A stretch of DNA of 64,000 bases from Hirundichthys speculiger (taxonomy: Eukaryota > Chordata > Actinopteri > Beloniformes > Exocoetidae). The notes below the pieces were generated by a model that was given only the letters and a program-made list of their open reading frames with translations, had not been told where the DNA came from and searched no databases. The stretch covers positions 236,001 to 300,000 of the forward strand of contig JAGFBZ010000938.1 of NCBI GenBank assembly GCA_018398805.1. The letters run 5' to 3'. Shown piece by piece: positions 61,802-64,000 of the stretch. A program made the position numbers and the translations under genes. Numbering within the stretch: the stretch's first letter is position 1; each line of letters begins with the position of its first letter.

Positions 61802-62050
61802 TCACCGTGTTCGTCTCTCTGGCATCGATGCAGAGGAGGCTGCTCGTGTCCTTGTCAGATCTCTGCCGTCCATCCTCTGGGCATCAAAGCAACATGACTC
61901 TTCTGGGAGGATAGCAGCGTGGGTCATGTTGCTGTAACCTTGCTCCTGTCTGCTCTCCTGCTGGCGTTTTCCAGCCAGAGAGCAGGAGGCCCGGTCAGCC
62001 ATGACAGATCCTGAAGTAGTATTTGTGAGAGGGCATTTTTCTGTCATCAT
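61802..62050 (-). other. Unassigned 82-codon ORF with a possible splice donor
   Basis: Minus-strand ORF, 82 codons, hydrophilic (segments MADRASCSLAGKRQQESRQE and MTHAAILPEESCCF), ending at a TGA that overlaps CG|GTGAGG, a possible donor. I do not recognise the protein. It could be the 5' exon of a gene or of a distal transcript, or chance. Its phase does not fit sgip1 exon 43403-43463. Confidence 0.25.
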
Positions 62051-62224
62051 AGAAATAGAACCAGATATTGGTAGGAAAAAAAAAACGCTGTTAATGCCTG
62101 GTTTTAAAGAAGAAAATACGTAAGAACCTCGTATTGCAAAAGTATTGCAGTGGTTGATATGTTTCAGCTTCAGAAAATTATTGAATCATACCTGGTGCAG
62201 TGAGGCGCTTCTTATTCCTTAAAG

Positions 62225-62583
62225 CAGCTGTTCCCAAACTTCAGAATACCAAGGCCCAATTTGAAATGTGGAAAATCTCTGCGGCCCATCAAAACCTTTA
62301 ATCACAACTGTGATCAACATACAGGACTAGAAGCTATGTTCCGGTATTAATGTCAGGGGTCAACAAATGAGGTGACACTTGTCATATTAAGTTAAAACGG
62401 CAGTAAATAACACTTAACTGTTTTTTTAATCATCTCATGAACATTTTACAGTAATTAAAAACATATTTAAAAAAGATCGAGTATTTAAAACATATTTGTT
62501 TAATTTTAATGACCTCTCACGGCCCACCTGCAGTACCACGACGGCCCACCAGGGGGCCGCGACCCACACTTTGGGGATCACTG
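62225..62583. mobile_element. hAT (Charlie-like) MITE
   Basis: Ends CAGCTGTTCCCAAACTT and, inverted, CAGTGATCCCCAAAGTG, with a perfect 8-bp target duplication CCTTAAAG at 62217-62224 and 62584-62591. Interior has the ggcccacc/gcggccca motifs typical of such elements. No ORF. Confidence 0.9.
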
Positions 62584-62639
62584 CCTTAAAGAACCATGTC
62601 AGGAGACACACCCTGTGGTCTGTTTCAGAACAGGTCAGA

Positions 62640-63510
62640 TTATTGGTCTGTATCGGGTAAATGACTACAACTAGGATAAGAACTGTTCAGTGCATTATCA
62701 AACCCTGGAGGTATAGTGGTGAACCATCATCTTCCAGGAAAAATGTAGTCCAGAAAAAAAAATCAAATCAAAGAAAATCAACAGGGAACTCACAGCAATT
62801 TAAGTTGCTAAATGTAGTAAAAGCAAGAGCATTTCCCCGCTTGCAGTAAAGATAACTCTAGAGACTAAACAGCTGTGGAGCCTTTAGAAAAGCCCTTATC
62901 AGTGAGGCTAATTGGGAAAGAGGGGTTTTCTATAAGGGAGCATAAAGATTAGATTCTGAAGCAATGGAAGAAGGTCATGTGGTCTGACGCTGACCTTTGA
63001 CCTCCAAAACTGACTCTGGGGACATAGACTGGAGCCCCAACTTGTATGTGCCAAAGGACACCCTTGGTGGGATGATCAACTTCATAATTATCTTGGATGG
63101 ATGGATGGATGGATGGATGGATGGATGGATGGATGGATGGATGGATAACAAGCCAGTGTCTACCTTTTTAGCCTGTGGTGGCAGTATTATGATCTGGGTT
63201 TATTATGATCTGCTTAAGCTGGTCCAGTCCAGATTCATCAAACATTACTGTATGTTCCCAAAAAAAACAAGATCCACCAAATATACCAAAAGACCATGTT
63301 TTTCCATCATCAGACATTCTTCGTTCCCAAAGGCCCTGGACACATTTCAAGAGGACAATGTCAGGATTCATTGTGGTCAGATTAGTAAAGAAATGGTTCA
63401 TTTTCACATGTGGATCGGCCTCAGCATCCAGATCTTAACCCCACTGAGTTCAGGCGGCGGTCAAATGTTCCCATCATCCATACATGACTTTATAGGGGAA
63501 AAATAATTTG
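62640..63510 (+). pseudogene. Tc1-like transposase relic
   Basis: Order of decayed Tc1 blocks on the plus strand: a WKKVMWSDA-like segment near 62970, CGGSIMIW near 63176, then [20 protein letters not shown] and a HMWIG block near 63340-63420. Frames change between blocks, and a GGAT microsatellite (about 63095-63146) interrupts it. Not functional. Confidence 0.75.
63095..63146. repeat. (GGAT)n microsatellite
   Basis: About thirteen GGAT units; they yield artificial Met-Asp-Gly-Trp frames. Confidence 0.93.
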
Positions 63511-63639
63511 CAACATTGGAGGTAAAAAAATAAAAAAAATGCCATAACATTGCAGACGTTTATCAAAACAGTACAGGGCAAATGTTTGCTGCAATCAAAG
63601 TTAAAGGTGGCCATGAAGTCCGGAAAAATATTGGACTAA

Positions 63640-64000
63640 AGAATATATTTTCACCCAGGACACCAGAACGAACTCATACCTATGTCAGTGGATAATAAGA
63701 TCCTGGAAACATGGCACCAGAAAGGGATTCATCATTTGGAGGACTGTTATAAGGATGGATGCCTGATGTCTTTTGAGGACCTAAGGAGGAAGTATGATCT
63801 GTCCAGTAGACATTTTTTTTGTTATTTACAGTTAAGATCATTTCTTAAATCTGTTTTGGGATCTGAAATGACTTTACCCATGCTCAGCGATCTGGAAAGA
63901 CTGCTTCATGAGGGTAATGCACCTCGTCTAATTTCAAAAGTCTACTCCCTCTTGATGGATGATGCTCCAAAACCATGTTTACACAAATCAAGGGAGAAAT
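63640..64000 (+). pseudogene. L1/Tx1-like LINE ORF2 fragment, runs off the edge
   Basis: Plus-strand reading gives WHQKGIHHLEDCYKDGCLMS, FEDLRRKYDLSSRHFF, YLQLRSFLKS and a following SVLGSEMTLP segment, the pattern of the region downstream of the reverse transcriptase in fish L1-type LINEs. A frame change occurs near the T run at about 63813. Continues beyond 64000. Confidence 0.7.

Noticed and set aside
63003..63500. 169-codon ORF as a novel protein with repeated Met-Asp-Gly-Trp
   Set aside because: It is a chance fusion of a GGAT microsatellite with a decayed Tc1-like transposase.

Overview
This is nuclear DNA from a ray-finned (teleost) fish. The evidence is vertebrate-style split genes with many short introns, GT-AG splice sites, abundant teleost-type DNA transposons (Tc1/mariner, hAT, Harbinger MITEs), L2-like LINE relics and long microsatellites. 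Nothing bacterial, plasmid or viral is present. Gene models were built by translating both strands by eye and matching exon phase to conserved vertebrate proteins recalled from memory; no database search was run.

Layout. (1) 239-3065, plus strand: the 3' two thirds of a nucleotide-sugar transporter of the SLC35D1 type; its first exons lie left of the window. (2) 4897-18011, minus strand: mier1, 13 coding exons and 509 codons, an ELM2-SANT chromatin corepressor subunit, convergent with slc35d1. (3) 20770-22199, minus strand: dynlt5 (tctex1d1), 4 coding exons and 176 codons, a Tctex-type dynein light chain with an RFX-like X-box about 310 bp upstream of its ATG. (4) 27060-53476, minus strand: sgip1, an endocytic adaptor with a C-terminal mu-homology domain, at least 23 coding exons, including a 12-nt microexon, a GC-AG intron and a 10-kb first coding intron. 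(5) 53.5-64 kb: upstream flank of sgip1, almost all repeats, including an L2-like LINE with a nearly open reverse transcriptase ORF, and an L1-like ORF2 fragment running off the right edge.

The order SGIP1-DYNLT5-MIER1-SLC35D1 is an ancient vertebrate linkage group (human 1p31). The four genes do not form one pathway; they are neighbours by ancestry. Human INSL5 and WDR78/DNAI4, which I recall lying between DYNLT5 and MIER1, were not seen here.

The most useful second-look items are apparent one-base frame breaks inside homopolymers in slc35d1 and sgip1 (probably assembly indels, not pseudogenes), the sgip1 microexon and GC-AG intron, the X-box at dynlt5, four copies of one 366-bp palindromic-ended MITE, and hAT/Harbinger relics that still encode parts of BED-type or Myb-like DNA-binding domains. 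I found no convincing undescribed biological system.
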